The translations under genes and the position numbers were made by a program. From JAICXG01 sp036494545 (GTDB lineage: Bacteria; Verrucomicrobiota; Verrucomicrobiia; Chthoniobacterales; UBA10450), in assembly GCA_036494545.1 (NCBI GenBank), contig DASXOB010000006.1, positions 248,001 to 312,000 on the forward strand: a DNA stretch of 64,000 nucleotides. The letters run 5' to 3'. Below, in pieces: positions 18,105 to 27,076 of this stretch (position 1 is its first letter; each line of letters begins with the position of its first letter). Under the pieces are notes generated by a model. It was not told the origin of the DNA. It saw only the letters and a list, made by a program, of their open reading frames with translations, and searched no databases.

Positions 18105-19667
18105 CTAGCCCCGGCGGATGGCGGCGAGGTTTCGCACCGCCGCGACTAATTCGGTGAAGTCAACCGGCTTGGGCAAATGCATTTGAAAGCCTGCTTGCAA
18201 AGCTCGGGTGCGATCGTCGTTCCGCGCCAGGGCGGTAAGGGCGATCGCTGGGACGGCTTTTCCTTCTGGTAACGCCCGCAGGCAAGCTATCAGTTCATAG
18301 CCATCATGTTCCGGCATGCCGATGTCGCTTACTACGACGTGAGGAGAGAAAGCGGTAAACTCGCCGAGCGCCGCTTCCATCGAGCGACTGCCGCGCACTT
18401 CGGCGCCGCGACGTTCGAGAAGGCGTTGGACGATCGCGACCGAGTCTTCCTCATCGTCTACTACCAGCACCTTGACCCCGGCCAAATCGGGCTTAAAGGC
18501 TGGCTCGTCCAGCCGCGCACCACTCATGAGACCGGTTATGTTCGATTCATCGCGCGCGGGTTGCAGCGGAAAAGAGACAATAAAGGTGGCGCCTTTCCCT
18601 TTACCTTCGCTAGCCACTCGGACGTTGCCGCCGTGTAACTCGACAAGATGCTTTACGATAGATAGGCCCAGACCTAAACCACCGTGTCGTCGCGTCGTCG
18701 TTCCATCAGCCTGGCGAAAGCGATCGAAAACGTGGGCAAGAAATTCTGGGGCGACGCCCTGGCCATTGTCCGCGACACTTACTTCCATGTGTGAATTCAC
18801 CCTCTGAATGACGACGTGGATTCGACCTCCTTTAGGGGTAAATTTGATTGCGTTGCTTAGAAGGTTCCAGAAGATCTGCTGAATGCGGTTTTGGTCGCCC
18901 ATCACCGTTCCTCCGCCGCTGGAAAAAGTGGAGTGCACTCGAATATTTTTTGCCTCAGCCGCGGGACGCACACTGTCGATACTGGCGCCGACCACGATGG
19001 CAAGATCGATCGGTTGAATATCAAGAATCATTCGACCGCTCTCAATACGACTCATGTCGAGCAAGTCCTCGATAAGTTGTAACTGGGTCCGGGCACTCTG
19101 TTCCATGATCGGTAGCGCCTCAACCAGATCATCGGGACGTGCATCGTCTCTTAGAATTTGTATCCAACCAAGAATGGCGTTCAGCGAGGTGCGCAGCTCG
19201 TGCGAAAGGGTGGTAAGAAACTCGGTCTTCATTCGGTCGGCGCGCTTCAATGCCTCATGTGCTTCCGCCAGCCGGCGCTGCGCGACCTTTTGCTCGGTGA
19301 TATCCCGGGCAATCTTTGAAGCCCCAACAATTATTCCCTCGGCGTTGCGGATCGGAGAAATGGTGAGTGAGACATCAATCAGTTTACCGTCCTTGCGTTG
19401 TCGCTGCGTCTCGAAATGGTCGACACGCTCCCCCTTTTGCATGCGGGCCATAATCTCCCTTTCTTCCTGCAAACGATCGGAAGGGAAAAGCTTCTCAATC
19501 GATTGCCCGATCATCTCCTCGGCTGAATAGCCGAACATTCGCTCGGCGGCCTTGTTCCAACTTTGTACAATGCTATGAAGATTCTTGCTCGCGATGGCGT
19601 CGTCGGAAGAATCGACAATCGCTTCGTAGAGCTGTGTAGATGGCATGAGCGAGAAAAAGTCAGGCAT
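18105..19667 (-). CDS. Hybrid sensor kinase: PAS, histidine kinase, receiver
   Basis: 520 residues without membrane segments. A PAS domain (about 10-130: IVQSWNKAAERMFGYSAEEM and the PAC end GASKIARDITEQ) is followed by a HisKA dimerisation domain with H-box LSHELRTSLNAILGWI and an ATPase domain (NLLSNAIKFTPKGG, VADNGQGV, GLGLGLSIVKHLVELHGG). The C-terminal receiver has KVLVVDDEEDS, phosphoacceptor in VVVSDIGMPEHDG, and lysine in LPKPVD. This is a cytoplasmic hybrid kinase whose signal is unknown. It has no adjacent response regulator or HPt gene. It is convergent with the MMPL gene, 23 bp away. Confidence 0.92.
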   Translation of the reverse strand: MPDFFSLMPSTQLYEAIVDSSDDAIASKNLHSIVQSWNKAAERMFGYSAEEMIGQSIEKLFPSDRLQEEREIMARMQKGERVDHFETQRQRKDGKLIDVSLTISPIRNAEGIIVGASKIARDITEQKVAQRRLAEAHEALKRADRMKTEFLTTLSHELRTSLNAILGWIQILRDDARPDDLVEALPIMEQSARTQLQLIEDLLDMSRIESGRMILDIQPIDLAIVVGASIDSVRPAAEAKNIRVHSTFSSGGGTVMGDQNRIQQIFWNLLSNAIKFTPKGGRIHVVIQRVNSHMEVSVADNGQGVAPEFLAHVFDRFRQADGTTTRRHGGLGLGLSIVKHLVELHGGNVRVASEGKGKGATFIVSFPLQPARDESNITGLMSGARLDEPAFKPDLAGVKVLVVDDEEDSVAIVQRLLERRGAEVRGSRSMEAALGEFTAFSPHVVVSDIGMPEHDGYELIACLRALPEGKAVPAIALTALARNDDRTRALQAGFQMHLPKPVDFTELVAAVRNLAAIRRG

Positions 19668-20029
19668 GATATTCGCTCATATCTAGCGCAAAAGGCGGCT
19701 CGGAGCGAGTGTGTTTTCCAGCCTGCAGACTGCCCACGGGTGGCGAGTGCGAACCAATCATGTCGATCATGCAACCAGACGCCATTCGCCGAATCGCGGA
19801 TCGAAGAATAGTACGCACCCGGTGGTACCTTGCTAAACTAGTAAGAAAACCTCGACCAACCTGGCAGTCTTTGAAGCCTATCTTTGCCGACATAGCTCAA
19901 ACCTGAGTAACAAGCCATCGAAGCCGATCAAGACACAAGGTGCCTTCCGCAACCTGGTAGCGTCCCAACGCGCATTTGCTTGACAAACCGGCGCGAGGCG
20001 GCCATTCAGCAGGCGACACCATCCTTTAT
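19668..20029. other. 362-bp intergenic region, no gene seen
   Basis: This spacer separates the divergent hybrid kinase and amino-acid permease. Only short uncoded-looking frames are present. A TTGACA hexamer at 19980-19985 has no convincing -10 partner. No hairpin with a T-run and no copy of the 9-mer repeat was found. Confidence 0.5.
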
Positions 20030-21577
20030 ATGAATCTTTTTCGACGAAAGACGATCACCGAACTGCAAGCGGAGGCGATGAACGATCATAGCCTGAAGCG
20101 GGCTCTCGGTGCGGTGAATCTCACGGCTCTTGGGATCGGCGCGATTATCGGCACAGGTATCTTTGTTCTCACTGGGACGGTGGCAGCGCAGAATGCCGGG
20201 CCGGCCGTGGTTCTTTCCTTCATTTTGGCTGGGATTGCATCGGTCTTCGCCGCGCTTTGTTATAGCGAGTTTGCTTCTCTCGTTCCGATGGCCGGGAGCG
20301 CTTATACTTATGGCTATGCTACCCTTGGCGAGCTCTTCGCCTGGATCATTGGTTGGGATCTCATTCTCGAATATGCCGTAGGTGCGATCACTGTCGCCAT
20401 TGGTTGGTCCGGTTATGTGGTCTCTTTTTTGCATGACTTTGGGATTGACGTTCCGCCGGCGTTTTCCGCCGCGCGCGGGGTTGAGTTGCTTAATGTCCCG
20501 GCAGGTCTGGCTGCCATCTTAAAGATTAAAGCCGGCTGGGTGGCGATCAGCGCTTCCTTGCTCGATCAAATCAAAGCAGCCGGGACAGACCCGGCGACGC
20601 TTGGTCACGTGACCGCAATCTTTAACTTACCGGCGGTGATCATCATCTTCGTCGTGACAGTCCTACTGGTGATTGGAATCAAGGAGTCAGCGCACTTTAA
20701 CGACTTGATCGTTCTGGTTAAGCTGGCGGTTGTCCTTGTCTTTATCTTTGGCGCTTTTCACGCGATTAAGTCGGGTAACTGGCATCCCTTCATTCCGCTT
20801 AACACCGGTTCCTCGGGTCACTTTGGGTGGAGCGGGGTCATGACGGGAGCCGGGATCGTCTTTTTCGCCTATGTCGGTTTCGATGCGGTGAGCACAGCTG
20901 CGCAGGAGGCGCGCAACCCACAGCGCGATATGCCAATTGCCATCATCGGCTCTCTGCTCATATGCACTTTGCTTTACATTATTGTCTCCGGAATAGCGAC
21001 CGGCGTTGTCCCTTACGGTCAGCTCGACGTGCCGGACCCGATCGCGGTCGTTGCCGATCGCGCAGGACTTGATTGGATGGGGAAACTAATCAAACTCGGA
21101 GCGGTCGCGGGACTCTCGTCAGTTATTCTCGTTATGCTGCTGGGTCAGTCGCGTGTCTTTTATAGCATGGCGCGCGATGGTTTGCTCCCGCCGTTCGTTA
21201 GCAGGGTGCACCCGCGCTTTCGCACGCCCTGGATAACTTCCATCATCACTGGCATAGGTGTCGCAATCGCCGCGGCCCTTTTTACCGTGCGTGAGGCTGG
21301 AAGCCTTTGTTCCATCGGAACCTTACTCGCGTTTGTCATCGTCTCGATCGGCGTGCTGGTTCTGCGGGTTCGCGAACCGCATTTGGAAAGAAGATTTGCC
21401 ACGCCCTGGGTGTGGTTTGTCGCACCGGCCGGCGCGCTTTCCGCCCTGGCTCTGATGTCTGCTTTGCCATGGCCGACGTGGCGGCGATTACTGGTGTGGT
21501 TTGCTATCGGAATGGTGGTTTACATTGGCTATAGCGCGCGACATAGCAAGTTGGCGCGATCGGATTCAAGCAAGTAA
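20030..21577 (+). CDS. APC-family amino acid permease (CAT/YfnA-like)
   Basis: 515 residues with about 12-13 hydrophobic segments. The N-terminus (LFRRKTITELQAE then LKRALGAVNLTALGIGAIIG) and the first helix GTGIFVLTGTVAAQNAGPAV match the cationic-amino-acid-transporter branch of the APC superfamily. FAYVGFDAVSTAAQEARNPQ is the conserved helix-6 to loop region. It imports amino acids, probably by proton coupling. An upstream TTG at 19976 is in frame, but ATG 20030 sits directly before the conserved N-terminus. The gene is followed 137 bp later by an aldehyde dehydrogenase, so an amino-acid or GABA catabolic pairing is possible but unproven. Confidence 0.9.
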   Translation: MNLFRRKTITELQAEAMNDHSLKRALGAVNLTALGIGAIIGTGIFVLTGTVAAQNAGPAVVLSFILAGIASVFAALCYSEFASLVPMAGSAYTYGYATLGELFAWIIGWDLILEYAVGAITVAIGWSGYVVSFLHDFGIDVPPAFSAARGVELLNVPAGLAAILKIKAGWVAISASLLDQIKAAGTDPATLGHVTAIFNLPAVIIIFVVTVLLVIGIKESAHFNDLIVLVKLAVVLVFIFGAFHAIKSGNWHPFIPLNTGSSGHFGWSGVMTGAGIVFFAYVGFDAVSTAAQEARNPQRDMPIAIIGSLLICTLLYIIVSGIATGVVPYGQLDVPDPIAVVADRAGLDWMGKLIKLGAVAGLSSVILVMLLGQSRVFYSMARDGLLPPFVSRVHPRFRTPWITSIITGIGVAIAAALFTVREAGSLCSIGTLLAFVIVSIGVLVLRVREPHLERRFATPWVWFVAPAGALSALALMSALPWPTWRRLLVWFAIGMVVYIGYSARHSKLARSDSSK

Positions 21578-21714
21578 TAAGTTAGAGAACAAGGCGGAGC
21601 TGGCTGTCTCCTAAACGAGATAGGACCAGATCCCACGCTAAGGGGCGTGGCTTGCCATATCCGTTTTGTCATTCCGGTGGTTGTCAGCGGGAGCTTCTGG
21701 CTGTTCAATGAAGG

Positions 21715-23082
21715 ATGGCAATCGCTTCCATCAACCCGGTAACCGGAGAGACATTACGTGAATTTGAAGCCCTGACCGGGAACGAGCTTGAAGAGCGACT
21801 GGCGGCGGCGGAGCGAGCGTTTGACAGTTATCGCAGAACTTCGGCTGGCACGCGGGCCGGCATTCTCCTGGCAGCGGCCGATTTACTGGAACGGGAAACC
21901 GACAAACATGCGCGCGCGATAACGCTCGAAATGGGCAAGCCGATCAGCGCGGCACGCGACGAGATACGCAAATGCACCACGGCCTGCCGTTACTATGCGG
22001 AGAACGGGGCGCGTTTTCTTGAGGAAGAAATCATTCAGACAGCCGCGGCGTGCAGCTCAGTGCTATGGCAGCCGCTGGGACCGATCCTGGCTATCATGCC
22101 ATGGAATTTTCCTTTCTGGCAGGTCTTTCGCTTCGCGGTACCAGCTTTGATGGCGGGTAACGTTGGCCTGCTCAAGCACGCCGCGAATGTGCCACAATGC
22201 GCTCTCGCCATTGAAGACATCTGGCGTCGGGCCGGCGCGCCGCCCGGCACTTTTCAAACTCTGCTCATCGAATCGACACGCGTCGCCGATGTGATCGCGG
22301 ACCGCCGGGTCAAAGCGGTGACGCTAACTGGAAGCGACCGCGTTGGAAGTGAGGTCGCGGCGACAGCCGGTCGAGTCATCAAGAAATGTGTTCTTGAGTT
22401 AGGTGGGAGCGATCCTTTTATCGTTATGCCAGGTGCAGACCTGGATGCTGCCCTAACTGCGGCCATCAAGGCCCGGACGCAAAACAGCGGACAATCCTGC
22501 ATCGCAGGCAAGCGGTTTCTGATTGCCGAATCGATCTACGACGAATTCGTCACGCAGTTTGTCGAGCGAATGAAAGCATTGAGGGTGGGCGATCCGCTGG
22601 ACGAGGCTACCCAGCAGGGACCACTGGCGACAACGTCGATTCGCGAAGGTGTCCATGAGCAGGTGCGGCAATCGATCGCTGCCGGCGCAAAGCTGCTTGC
22701 CGGCGGCAAACTGATGGAAGGTAAGGGTAATTTCTATCCACCCACCGTGCTGGCAGACATTCCGCATTCCGCGCCGGCCTTTCGAGAAGAAGTCTTTGGG
22801 CCGGTCGCGTTACTCTTTCGGGTAAAAGATGCGGCAGCAGCCGTCGAGCTGGCGAACGAGAGCGACTTTGGCCTGGGCGCGAGCGTCTGGACTAACGATA
22901 AGTCGGAGCAGGAACTGTTCGCGCGAGAATTGGATTGCGGAATGGTATTTGTGAATGCGCTGGTCGCTTCAGATCCAAGATTGCCTTTTGGCGGAGTCAA
23001 ACTTTCCGGCTACGGGCGGGAGCTAGGCTCGTTAGGTATGCGCGAATTCATGAATGCCAAAACCGTTGTCATCGGAAGCTAG
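21715..23082 (+). CDS. Aldehyde dehydrogenase, succinate-semialdehyde type
   Basis: 455 residues, full ALDH fold. It starts ASINPVTGETL, as in the GabD1/Sad-like NAD(P)-dependent succinate-semialdehyde dehydrogenases. The Rossmann loop TLTGSDRVGSEVA, general base Glu in LELGGSDPF, catalytic Cys in NSGQSCIAGKR and the C-terminal LPFGGVKLSGYGRELG are all present. It would oxidise succinate semialdehyde (GABA shunt) or a related aldehyde. A GAAGG run immediately precedes the ATG. A diverged second copy of its last 18 codons lies 596 bp downstream, evidence of a former duplicate. Confidence 0.9.
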   Translation: MAIASINPVTGETLREFEALTGNELEERLAAAERAFDSYRRTSAGTRAGILLAAADLLERETDKHARAITLEMGKPISAARDEIRKCTTACRYYAENGARFLEEEIIQTAAACSSVLWQPLGPILAIMPWNFPFWQVFRFAVPALMAGNVGLLKHAANVPQCALAIEDIWRRAGAPPGTFQTLLIESTRVADVIADRRVKAVTLTGSDRVGSEVAATAGRVIKKCVLELGGSDPFIVMPGADLDAALTAAIKARTQNSGQSCIAGKRFLIAESIYDEFVTQFVERMKALRVGDPLDEATQQGPLATTSIREGVHEQVRQSIAAGAKLLAGGKLMEGKGNFYPPTVLADIPHSAPAFREEVFGPVALLFRVKDAAAAVELANESDFGLGASVWTNDKSEQELFARELDCGMVFVNALVASDPRLPFGGVKLSGYGRELGSLGMREFMNAKTVVIGS

Positions 23083-23279
23083 GCCGCGCAGACGCAGCTT
23101 CGAGGCTTAGGCAGATTCTTAACCTCGCCTTCTGCTTCGTGAGCGAACCCCTTTGCCAAGGCTCTCGTTTTGGCCGGGACCGGTGCGCAAAGTCTCCGAG
23201 GACGAATTGAAATGGAGGATACAAGAAACGTAACGAATCAGGTCCCAACACCGTAGAACCCTGGTTAGCATCGGAGTCC

Positions 23280-23552
23280 TTAAGGGCTCGTGCCGGGTAT
23301 CTCCGCCGCCGGCCAGAGGCCGCTTTCGCTTGTCCAACCAATGCCCTGCTCTGGTTGTGTATAGGCTCTGACGGCTAGAATCGATTGTTGCCAAGCGCCG
23401 CAAAATGTGGGGGCGTTCACATTGTCCGGGCTGGCCACCAGCCAGTATTGTGTCCCAGCGCTCAGGGCCACGCCCGCACCGGGCAGCGTTACCTTTGTTA
23501 GCTCACAGCAAGTGCCCAAGGTGGCTGGTGGAGATGTTACTTTGAGATGAAG
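23280..23552 (-). pseudogene. Fragment of an exported beta-sandwich protein gene
   Basis: An open stretch on the minus strand encodes about 90 residues including KVTLPGAGVALSAGTQYW and LVASPDNVNAPTFCGAWQQS. This composition resembles exported anchor-type (choice-of-anchor-like) domains common in Verrucomicrobia and Acidobacteria. There is no signal peptide, and the frame is preceded at once by a TAG stop, so only an internal piece remains. The family resemblance is from memory of motif style and is tentative. Confidence 0.35.
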
Positions 23553-23621
23553 CTATTCGTTAGGTTCCTTGAACCCGCTTGCATTGCACCCAGCCAAAAG
23601 CTGTCGCTAAAGACAAAACTT

Positions 23622-23675
23622 GGCTCGTTGGGTATGCGCGAATTCATGAATTCGAAGGCCGTCGTCATCGGAAGC
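23622..23675 (+). pseudogene. Remnant of a second aldehyde dehydrogenase 3' end
   Basis: These 54 bases align without gaps to 23026-23079, the 3' end of the intact ALDH gene, with 48 identities. The peptide is GSLGMREFMNSKAVVIGS against GSLGMREFMNAKTVVIGS. The rest of the second gene is missing and the frame continues past the old end into unrelated residues. It is the remnant of a diverged paralogue, not a recent copy. Together with the exported-protein fragment at 23280-23552 it fills the 605-bp gap between two genes. Confidence 0.65.
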
Positions 23676-23687
23676 CGGGGTGGGAAA

Positions 23688-24230
23688 CTAACTCCCGAAC
23701 TGGTCTTCCTTCTGTCTAAAGAGCACGTTAAAGGTGGTAAGTGAGCCATAACACCGAGTAATGTATTGCTGAAGCTCGACTTTCTCTGCGTCGCTGAGTT
23801 TCTCCTGCGCGTTCACCTTTTGCTCCAGGACCCGCAGATTGTTGCGGATCATCACAATCTTGTGAAAGAAGGTTTCGAGGGGCACTTCCTTTGGCTGAAG
23901 TGACTCGTCGGCCGGCTTAAGGATAATTACCCCGCGCTGCCAGCGCGTGCCGAGCCCTTCCACGTCTAGGTCGGATTTCTCGAGGCCGAGTGCGTCGATC
24001 ATTGCCTGCGCTGTCTCTTGAATAAGCCGAGAGAGAGGCATCTGCATTTCCGTCAGGCTCGCTGTCGCCTCTGCGGCCGTTAGCTCGCTCGTTGCGGGAT
24101 CGACTGTGCGCGGCGCATCGTCGAAACTGATGTCGGCAGTGTATTCGGTCAGCGCTTTCACGGTCCCGAGCCCGTGGCGTGGATGCCGCACTTGCATACC
24201 GATGTGCAGGTTTTGAACTGGAATTCCCAT
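23688..24230 (-). CDS. Hypothetical protein with CarD/KOW-like N-terminus
   Basis: 180 residues from ATG 24230. The first 45 residues (LHIGMQVRHPRHGLGTVKAL, then TADISFDDAPRTVD) resemble the small five-stranded barrel of CarD/UvrD-tail or KOW-type modules (basic loop, HPRHGLGTV). The remaining helical part has SLTEMQMPLSRLIQETAQ and a charged helix with LRVLEQKVNAQEKLSDAEKV. No catalytic motif and no membrane segment. The frame is open further upstream, but that portion is antisense to the divergent ADOP permease gene. I do not recognise the family. A nucleic-acid or RNA-polymerase contact is only suggested by the barrel-like start. Confidence 0.65.
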   Translation of the reverse strand: MGIPVQNLHIGMQVRHPRHGLGTVKALTEYTADISFDDAPRTVDPATSELTAAEATASLTEMQMPLSRLIQETAQAMIDALGLEKSDLDVEGLGTRWQRGVIILKPADESLQPKEVPLETFFHKIVMIRNNLRVLEQKVNAQEKLSDAEKVELQQYITRCYGSLTTFNVLFRQKEDQFGS

Positions 24231-24341
24231 GATTCTCGCAAGCTCCCGCCTGTTTCGGGCAATCGCAAATCGGCTCTGCGCTTTCGCTGATGGTCCCAAA
24301 ATCCTGAATCCAATCACGCAACAATCGGCATCTGATAGTCG

Positions 24342-26888
24342 ATGATTCATGATCTTAAGTTCGCTTTCCGGCAGTTGCTCAAGACGCCGGGCTTCACTGC
24401 GATTGCGGTGCTGACGCTGGCGGTCGCGATTGGTGTGAATTCGGCCATCTTCGCGCTGGTCAACAGTGTCATCCTGCGCCCGACGGTAAGAGTGCGTCCG
24501 CAGGAGGTGGTCAATCTCTTCACTGCGCGGCAGGGCGCGGCGCATGATTATCGTCCGTTTTCCTACAACGAATTCACGGCGCTGCGACAGAGCAACGATG
24601 TCTTCTCCGATGTCGCGGCGATGGGCTTTGGCCTCGCCGGCATTGGGCGCGACGAAAGCATGCGGCGCAGTTTCGTGTTCCTCACCTCGGAAAATTTCTT
24701 TTCACTCCTGGGGGTGAAGCCGGCACTCGGCCGCTTCTATGATGCGGCGGAATGCAAACCGGAGGCCAATGTCCCGGTAGTGGTCGCGAGTTACTCCTAT
24801 TGGAAAAAATTAGGCGGCCGCGCGGATCTTATCGGCAAACAACTGATCGTGAACGGCCAGACCTACACTCTCATCGGAGTTACTCCGGAGGGTTTCGCCG
24901 GCACTCACGCATTACTTGCTCCCGATCTGTGGGTGCCGCTGGGAGTTGCCTCGCGGCTGGGATCGGCGTTCAGCGATACAAGCGAAAAGATGAGCCTTCA
25001 GGAACCGAAGAATTACTCGCTCAATCTCGTTGCGCGGATGAGTTCCGGCCTGACGATCGACTCGACCAAACCACGGCTGGCTGCGCTGGCTCGGCGTTTA
25101 GATGCCATTCAGCCCGGCGATGCCAGCGGCCGGCGCGAACTTCAGATTCAGGCTCCCTCACGTTTCAGCATCAGCACCACGCCGAGTGATGATGGCCCAA
25201 TGGGCTTGATCGGAACGCTTCTCCTCGCGATGGCGGCCGCGGTTCTCTTTATTGCCTGCCTCAACCTGGCAAACATGCTCCTCGCTCGCGGTGCGAGTCG
25301 GTCGAAGGAAATAGCGCTCCGTCTCGCGCTCGGCGCGAGCCGCTGGCGAATCGTCAGGCAACTTTTATGTGAAGGAACCCTGCTTGCTTTCGCGGGCGGC
25401 GCGCTTGGTCTGCTCATCAGTCTCCTGAGTAATCGCCTGCTTCTTGATTCGTTAGGCAGCCTTTTCAGTTCAATGGATTTTTCGATCGTCGTGAATCTGC
25501 GACCGGATGCAACGGTGCTCGCGGTCACCTTTCTCATCTGCTTCGTTGCCACTCTGCTCTTCAGCCTCGGGCCCGCTCTCAAAGCTTCGCGCGCCGATCT
25601 GGTGCACGACCTGAAACAGCAGGTTGGCGAGCCCGCGCATGTCGGCCGCCTGAATCGCTTCTTCGCGCCGCGGCATCTGCTCGTGATGGTGCAGATCGCC
25701 TTGTCGCTCACTTTGCTTTTCAGTTCGGGCCTTTTCTTTCGCGGGGCGCTCAAAGCTGGAGGGCTCAATCCCGGGTTCGAGCGCCATGGCGTCATCTCGG
25801 CGGAAATGGATTTCACGCTTGGCCAGATGAGTGAGGAGACCGCGCAGCGGACAATGTTCGCCGCGCTCCATCGCGTGCGCGAGTTGCCGGGTGTGCGGGC
25901 GGCCGCGCTCACCACCATGCTGCCATTCGGCAACATCACCAACGCGCGGCGCATCATGCGTATGGACGAAAGCTTCGCCAATCGAGCGGATCCGAAAGCA
26001 CCGGAACCCGGAACCGGTGGCTTCTTCACCGCCGTTACCTCGGGATGGTTCGAGAGTATTGGTGTGCGGCTTTTGCGTGGCCGCGATTTCACCGACGCGG
26101 AAGCGGAACACAAAGGCGCGCCGGGCGTTCTCATCATTGACGAAATGATGGCGAAGAAGCTTTTCCCAAATCGCGAAGCGCTCGGCCAGCATGTGCGATA
26201 TACGGAGGCTCCGAGCGACGGTTCGCCTAACGATTTCACAATCGTCGGGATCGTGAGCGCGCATCGGCATGAAATTCTGACCGAGGAAATGCCGCGCCGC
26301 ATCTACGCCCCGCTCGCGCAGGCTTACAATGGTGGAGTCACTCTTCAGGTGCGGCTGAGCCGAAGTGACCGCGCGGCCGTCGCCGCCATGATTCCGACTA
26401 TTCGGCAAACGCTGCGTCAGGTCGATCCCAACATGCCTATCCTGCGGATTGAGCCGTACGAAAACATTGTGGAGAAGGATGTCGGTCTGTGGGCGGTGCG
26501 GTTTGCCGCGATTCTGTTCGGAATCTTCGGCGGGATCGCGCTCCTCCTGGCGGCGGTCGGTGTCTATGGTGTGAAGGCGTACGCGGTCACGCGCCGGACA
26601 CGGGAGATCGGCATTCGCATGGCACTGGGCGCCGACCGCAGTGACGTTTTCGGCCTCATCATGAAACAAGGCGCATTACAGACGGCATTCGCCCTCGGAG
26701 TCGGTTTGCTCCTCGCGCTCGCGCTTGGGCGTGTCCTGGCGAAGATGCTTTATCAGGTGAGCCCGAGCGATCCGGTAGCTTTGGTCGCGGCGAGTGTGTT
26801 GTTAGGCGCTGCGGCGTTGCTTGCTTGTTTCCTGCCGGCGCGACGTGCCATGCGCGTGACGCCGATGACAGCTTTGCGGACTGAATAG
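24342..26888 (+). CDS. ADOP/MacB-type ABC transporter permease
   Basis: 848 residues with the ADOP (duplicated orphan permease) plan. A short N-terminal segment (DLKFAFRQLLKTPGFTAIAV) leads to a MacB periplasmic core, an FtsX domain of four segments (ACLNLANMLLARGASRSKE, LALGASRWRIVRQLL), a second periplasmic core and a second FtsX domain (YAVTRRTREIGIRMALGADR, ending LACFLPARRAMRVTPMTALR). The family lacks its own ATPase, which is encoded elsewhere, and none is adjacent here. MacB-like proteins act as mechanotransmitters for export or lipoprotein release. It diverges from the 180-residue hypothetical gene. Confidence 0.9.
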   Translation: MIHDLKFAFRQLLKTPGFTAIAVLTLAVAIGVNSAIFALVNSVILRPTVRVRPQEVVNLFTARQGAAHDYRPFSYNEFTALRQSNDVFSDVAAMGFGLAGIGRDESMRRSFVFLTSENFFSLLGVKPALGRFYDAAECKPEANVPVVVASYSYWKKLGGRADLIGKQLIVNGQTYTLIGVTPEGFAGTHALLAPDLWVPLGVASRLGSAFSDTSEKMSLQEPKNYSLNLVARMSSGLTIDSTKPRLAALARRLDAIQPGDASGRRELQIQAPSRFSISTTPSDDGPMGLIGTLLLAMAAAVLFIACLNLANMLLARGASRSKEIALRLALGASRWRIVRQLLCEGTLLAFAGGALGLLISLLSNRLLLDSLGSLFSSMDFSIVVNLRPDATVLAVTFLICFVATLLFSLGPALKASRADLVHDLKQQVGEPAHVGRLNRFFAPRHLLVMVQIALSLTLLFSSGLFFRGALKAGGLNPGFERHGVISAEMDFTLGQMSEETAQRTMFAALHRVRELPGVRAAALTTMLPFGNITNARRIMRMDESFANRADPKAPEPGTGGFFTAVTSGWFESIGVRLLRGRDFTDAEAEHKGAPGVLIIDEMMAKKLFPNREALGQHVRYTEAPSDGSPNDFTIVGIVSAHRHEILTEEMPRRIYAPLAQAYNGGVTLQVRLSRSDRAAVAAMIPTIRQTLRQVDPNMPILRIEPYENIVEKDVGLWAVRFAAILFGIFGGIALLLAAVGVYGVKAYAVTRRTREIGIRMALGADRSDVFGLIMKQGALQTAFALGVGLLLALALGRVLAKMLYQVSPSDPVALVAASVLLGAAALLACFLPARRAMRVTPMTALRTE

Positions 26889-27076
26889 CCGGGACTTTCG
26901 GCACGCTGACGATGGCGCGCCGCGAGGTCCGGTGCCTAACGAACCAACGCGCCTAACCGCCTCGGCGCTGCGGTTTCACCTCGCGCGACGAGGCGCCGCA
27001 GGACGCAATCACCATCGGTGGGCCGCGGTTGCCATTGCTCCTACCAAACTTGCCCGACCCCTGCTAGAAAGACGGC

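Noticed and set aside
19980..19985. TTGACA upstream of the amino-acid permease
   Set aside because: No acceptable -10 box at 16-18 bases; left out as a promoter.
25148..26669. Two long minus-strand open frames
   Set aside because: Both are antisense to the ADOP permease; composition is Arg/Ser- or His/Arg-rich and no domain is seen.
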